This document shows, in pieces, positions 61,023-64,000 of a stretch of DNA of 64,000 nucleotides. How positions within the stretch are numbered: position 1 is the stretch's first letter; each line of letters starts with the position of its first letter. This stretch comes from Candidatus Nanopelagicales bacterium (lineage in GTDB: Bacteria > Actinomycetota > Actinomycetes > S36-B12). The translations under genes were made by a program, and so were the position numbers. The notes under the pieces are model-generated. The model saw nothing but the letters and a program-made list of their open reading frames with translations. It had not been told where the DNA came from and did no database searches. The stretch spans positions 59,234-123,233 of the forward strand of contig JAQTZL010000006.1 in the NCBI GenBank assembly GCA_028687755.1, given 5' to 3'.

Positions 61023-63593
61023 GTGTCTGAAGAAATTGGCGTGATTGATCATCACGGCCGCATTGAACCGGTTGACCTACAAACCGAAATGCAGCGCTCA
61101 TACCTGGACTATTCAATGTCCGTCATCGTGTCGCGTGCACTACCGGACGTACGCGATGGTTTAAAGCCTGTGCATCGCCGCGTGCTGTACGCGATGTACG
61201 ACGGTGGCTACCGCCCTGACCGCAACTTCTCCAAGAGCGCCCGCGTGGTCGGCGACGTCATGGGTAATTACCACCCACATGGTGACTCGGCGATTTATGA
61301 CGCTCTTGTACGTCTAGCGCAGCCATGGTCCTTGCGTTACCCATTGGTGCAAGGCCAAGGAAACTTCGGTTCACCGGGTAACGACCCAGCCGCTGCTCAG
61401 CGTTACACCGAATGCCGCATGGCCCCATTGGCCATGGAAATGGTGCGCGACATCGACGAAGAAACGGTCGACTTCGGTCCAAACTACGACGGTCGCACCC
61501 AAGAACCACTCGTGTTGCCAAGTCGTTTCCCGAACTTGTTGGTCAACGGCAGCTCGGGCATCGCTGTGGGCATGGCAACCAACATTCCGCCACACAACCT
61601 GCGTGAAATTGCAGCCGCGGCGCAATGGGTGCTGTCAAACCCTGAAGCATCTGTTGAAGATCGTCAGGCTGCGCTCATTGAGATCGTCAAGGGCCCTGAC
61701 TTCCCAACCGGCGCACTCATCGTTGGTCGTCGCGGCATTGATGATGCCTACCGCACTGGCCGTGGATCAATCACGATGCGCGCTGTGGTCACTGTTGAAG
61801 AAGATGCACGCGGCCGTCAGATCTTGGTCGTCACTGAACTTCCGTACCAGGTCAACCCTGACAACTTGTTGCTGCGCATTGCTGAGCAGGTTGGTGAAGG
61901 CAAGCTCACCGGCATTGCCGACGTGCGTGACGATTCATCTTCACGAACCGGCATGCGTTTGATTATCGAACTCAAGCGCGATGCTGTGGCTCAGGTGGTG
62001 TTGAACCAACTGTTCAAGCACACCCAACTTCAAGATAACTTCGGCGCGAACATGCTGGCCATCGTTGATGGGGTGCCACGCACGCTCACCCTCGAAGCCT
62101 TCATTCGCCATTGGGTTACGCACCAGATTGAAGTAATTCAGCGTCGTACCCGTTACCGCTTGCGCAAGGCTGAAGAGCGCGCGCACATTTTGCGCGGTTA
62201 TCTCAAGGCTCTTGACGCACTTGATGAAGTCATTGCATTGATTCGTGCATCAGCAACGGTTGAAGATGCACGTACCGGTTTGATGGAACTGCTCGACATT
62301 GATGAATTGCAAGCAACCGCAATTCTTGACATGCAGCTGCGCCGTCTTGCTGCGTTGGAACATCAGAAAATTCTTGATGAGTACGAAGAACTGATGACCA
62401 AGATCAATGACTACAACGACATCCTTGGTTCACCAGAGCGTCAACGCACCATCGTGTCTGATGAACTCAACGAGATCACTGAGAAGTACGGCGATGATCG
62501 TCGCACTGACTTCGCGGCCTTCGATGGCGATGTCGCTGACGAAGATCTCATTGCAGTTGATGATGTTGTGGTCACAATCACCGCTGGCGGTTACGCCAAG
62601 CGCACCAAGACCGAGCTCTACCGTGAGCAGCGTCGTGGCGGTAAGGGCGTGAAGGGTGCGCAACTGCGTCAAGACGACGTGGTTGAACACATGTTCGTCA
62701 CCACAACGCACCACTGGCTGCTGTTCTTTACGAACAAGGGCCGTGTCTATCGAGCTAAGGGTTATCAACTTCCTGAAGCTGGTCGTGATGCCCGTGGACA
62801 ACACGTCGCAAACCTGTTGGCCTTCCAACCAGATGAAACCATCGCGCAGGTTCTTGCCATTGAGAACTACGAGGCTGGCGAACACTTGGTGTTGGCAACC
62901 CGACGCGGCATGGTGAAGAAGACTCGTTTGAGCGAATACGACACCAATCGCACCGGCGGCATCATTGCCATCAACCTTGCTGACGAAGATGAAGTGATCT
63001 CAGCTCGATTGGTTTCTGAAAATGATCACTTGATCATGTTCTCGCGCAAGGGCATGTCTGCTCGCTTTGATGCCAAGGACGAAACCTTGCGTCCAATGGG
63101 CCGAGCAACGGGCGGCGTGATCGGCATGCGTTTCCGTGGCGACGATGCATTGTTGGCGATGGATGTCATTCGTGAAGGTGCCTTCGTGGTCACCATCACC
63201 GACGGCGGCTTTGCTAAGCGCACCAACGTTGACGAATGGGCTCCAAAGGGTCGCGGCATTCTTGGCGTACGCGCCATGAAGCTCGTTGAAGAGCGTGGCT
63301 CGATGGTTGGCGCGATGGTCTGTGACGAAACCGATCAGATCTTCGCGATTGCCTCGAACGGCGTGGTGATTCGCACCAGCGTTGCGCAGGTTCGCCCATC
63401 AGGCCGCGACACCATGGGCGTGCGCTTGATGAACCTGGCTGACGGCGATGCGATCGTGGCAGTTGCTCGCGGCGGTGAGGCTGAAGACGAGGAACTCGAC
63501 GACGCTGAAGTAGCCGAGAGCACTGACGTTGAGGCCACACCTGCGGATGCCGAAGCGGCGCCAGCCGAAGCTGCCACCGAATCAGGGGAATAG
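61023..63593 (+). CDS. gyrA: DNA gyrase subunit A
   Basis: An 856-residue breakage-reunion subunit. The catalytic Tyr128 lies in [12 protein letters not shown]; the quinolone region reads [19 protein letters not shown] with Ser89, the residue of susceptible enzymes. The C-terminal six-bladed DNA-wrapping domain carries [20 protein letters not shown] (GyrA box) and [21 protein letters not shown] segments. It ends with a long acidic, Ala/Glu-rich tail (about 810-856). GTG 61023 is chosen because AGGAG lies 6 bases upstream; a TTG directly before it is possible. Confidence 0.97.
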   Translation: MSEEIGVIDHHGRIEPVDLQTEMQRSYLDYSMSVIVSRALPDVRDGLKPVHRRVLYAMYDGGYRPDRNFSKSARVVGDVMGNYHPHGDSAIYDALVRLAQPWSLRYPLVQGQGNFGSPGNDPAAAQRYTECRMAPLAMEMVRDIDEETVDFGPNYDGRTQEPLVLPSRFPNLLVNGSSGIAVGMATNIPPHNLREIAAAAQWVLSNPEASVEDRQAALIEIVKGPDFPTGALIVGRRGIDDAYRTGRGSITMRAVVTVEEDARGRQILVVTELPYQVNPDNLLLRIAEQVGEGKLTGIADVRDDSSSRTGMRLIIELKRDAVAQVVLNQLFKHTQLQDNFGANMLAIVDGVPRTLTLEAFIRHWVTHQIEVIQRRTRYRLRKAEERAHILRGYLKALDALDEVIALIRASATVEDARTGLMELLDIDELQATAILDMQLRRLAALEHQKILDEYEELMTKINDYNDILGSPERQRTIVSDELNEITEKYGDDRRTDFAAFDGDVADEDLIAVDDVVVTITAGGYAKRTKTELYREQRRGGKGVKGAQLRQDDVVEHMFVTTTHHWLLFFTNKGRVYRAKGYQLPEAGRDARGQHVANLLAFQPDETIAQVLAIENYEAGEHLVLATRRGMVKKTRLSEYDTNRTGGIIAINLADEDEVISARLVSENDHLIMFSRKGMSARFDAKDETLRPMGRATGGVIGMRFRGDDALLAMDVIREGAFVVTITDGGFAKRTNVDEWAPKGRGILGVRAMKLVEERGSMVGAMVCDETDQIFAIASNGVVIRTSVAQVRPSGRDTMGVRLMNLADGDAIVAVARGGEAEDEELDDAEVAESTDVEATPADAEAAPAEAATESGE

Positions 63594-63708
63594 TCCAAGA
63601 TTGAACCGATCCCTGGGCTCTAAAGCCCGGGGGTTTGGGACCCTTCACAATCGGGTAAGGTTTCCACTCGCACCTTTAAGGAGTCTTGACTCCAAAGAAG
63701 TGCGGAAC
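63594..63708. other. gap between gyrA and tRNA-Ile
   Basis: A GGGCT-CTAA-AGCCC hairpin (63615-63628) follows the gyrA stop but has no T-run, so a terminator is doubtful. TAAGGT near 63656-63661 with TTGGGA about 17 bases before it may be the tRNA promoter. No gene seen. Confidence 0.3.
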
Positions 63709-63783
63709 GGGCCTATAGCTCAGCTTGGTTAGAGCGCTTCCCTGATAAGGAAGAGGTCGATGGTTCAAGTCCATCTAGGCCCA
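63709..63783 (+). tRNA. tRNA-Ile (GAT)
   Basis: 75 bases forming a full cloverleaf: acceptor GGGCCTA with TAGGCCC, D arm GCTC, anticodon loop CTGATAA with anticodon GAT, and T loop GTTCAAGT. Discriminator A at 63783; CCA not encoded. Confidence 0.97.
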
Positions 63784-63784
63784 C

Positions 63785-63910
63785 GTGAAAAAACTAGTAG
63801 TGTTGGCTCTTCTTGCAGGCGTGGGTTACTACGTCTACAAGCAGTACCAGGCCAATCAAGACGATTCCGACCTCTGGTCGGAACCGACAGATGCACCTGA
63901 TCTACGATAG
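63785..63910 (+). CDS. DLW-39 family microprotein
   Basis: A 41-residue protein: a basic start (VKKLVVLALLAGVGYYVYKQ) forming one membrane helix, then an acidic tail with the DLW motif (QDDSDLW) and ending DAPDLR. This matches the DLW-39 family, a tiny single-helix protein conserved between the tRNA-Ile and tRNA-Ala genes in actinobacteria. GTG start at 63785 lies one base after the tRNA-Ile end, so it must be translated without a leader or after tRNA processing. Function unknown. Confidence 0.85.
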   Translation: MKKLVVLALLAGVGYYVYKQYQANQDDSDLWSEPTDAPDLR

Positions 63911-63926
63911 GTTCTCGTAGTCCTCA

Positions 63927-63999
63927 GGGGGATTAGCTCAGTTGGTAGAGCGCTGCCTTTGCAAGGCAGATGTCAGGAGTTCGAGTCTCCTATCCTCCA
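63927..63999 (+). tRNA. tRNA-Ala (TGC)
   Basis: 73 bases: acceptor GGGGGAT with ATCCTCC (one G-T pair), D arm GCTC, anticodon loop TTTGCAA with anticodon TGC, T loop GTTCGAGT and discriminator A at 63999. CCA not encoded. Confidence 0.97.
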
Positions 64000-64000
64000 C

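Noticed and set aside
63615..63628. GGGCT-CTAA-AGCCC as a gyrA terminator
   Set aside because: Short stem without a T-run; noted only within the gap.
1..64000. CRISPR arrays, prophage or insertion sequences
   Set aside because: No regularly spaced repeats, integrase, transposase or phage structural genes were seen.

Overview
The window is the origin-proximal chromosome segment of an actinobacterium, class Actinomycetes. The main evidence is gene order: rpmH, dnaA, oriC, dnaN, recF, a DUF721 gene, gyrB, gyrA, tRNA-Ile, a DLW-39 microprotein and tRNA-Ala. Upstream lie cca, a Nudix gene, a DUF6049 gene, murJ, sigM, trxB, trxA, a cwlM-like gene, parB, parA, rsmG, jag, yidC, yidD and rnpA. An ino1, padR, DUF5318, ponA, GT87, rpsF, ssb, rpsR, rplI, dnaB block is also present. 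All of these sit on one side of dnaA, as I remember it for Streptomyces; in mycobacteria the ino1-dnaB block is on the other side. G+C looks only moderately high by eye, genes are tightly packed and many starts look leaderless. This suggests a compact-genome, possibly aquatic lineage, but I cannot name it.

Region 1 (1-17287) is accessory catabolism and envelope. It holds a branched-chain amino-acid-type binding protein cut by the window edge, an overlapping crotonase and domain-permuted class III CoA-transferase pair, and a DoxX protein. Next come an HSD10-like short-chain dehydrogenase, an aldo/keto reductase with a dienelactone hydrolase, and a metallo-beta-lactamase-fold hydrolase with a semialdehyde dehydrogenase, read away from a FadR-like regulator. 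An enoyl-CoA hydratase, an alpha/beta hydrolase, a CopZ-like protein, a TesB thioesterase, an MMPL exporter and a cellulose-synthase-like glycosyltransferase with a degenerate PilZ tail complete it. Region 2 (17288-23572) holds a Nudix gene, dnaB, a tyrosine phosphatase, two tandem DUF805 genes, the rpsF-ssb-rpsR-rplI operon and a VapBC toxin-antitoxin pair. Region 3 (23582-36601) holds xthA, a FemAB ligase with an atypical alanine-racemase-fold protein, a GT87 membrane protein, the class A PBP, a DUF5318 gene, padR, ino1, an MFS transporter, an unknown membrane protein and cca.

Region 4 (36606-48315) is a long plus-strand series for peptidoglycan export, envelope stress and redox: Nudix, DUF6049, murJ, a separate pseudokinase, sigM, its probable anti-sigma factor, trxB, trxA, a CwlM-like amidase homologue with lost catalytic residues, an aminotransferase and a Ddl-like ligase. 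A RelE/ParE-type toxin-antitoxin pair (48480-49017) sits between this series and parB. Region 5 (49014-53872) runs on the minus strand from rpmH to parB and carries two parS sites. Region 6 (53873-64000) is the origin and replication-gyrase block, ending in two tRNA genes.

The points most worth a second look are the permuted CoA-transferase/crotonase pair, the split of the MurJ pseudokinase into its own gene, the degenerate CwlM, operators overlapping leaderless -10 boxes in front of vapBC and padR, DnaA boxes in front of dnaB, a structured rpsF leader, and a perfect inverted repeat in front of the first gene. No CRISPR array, prophage or insertion sequence was seen.
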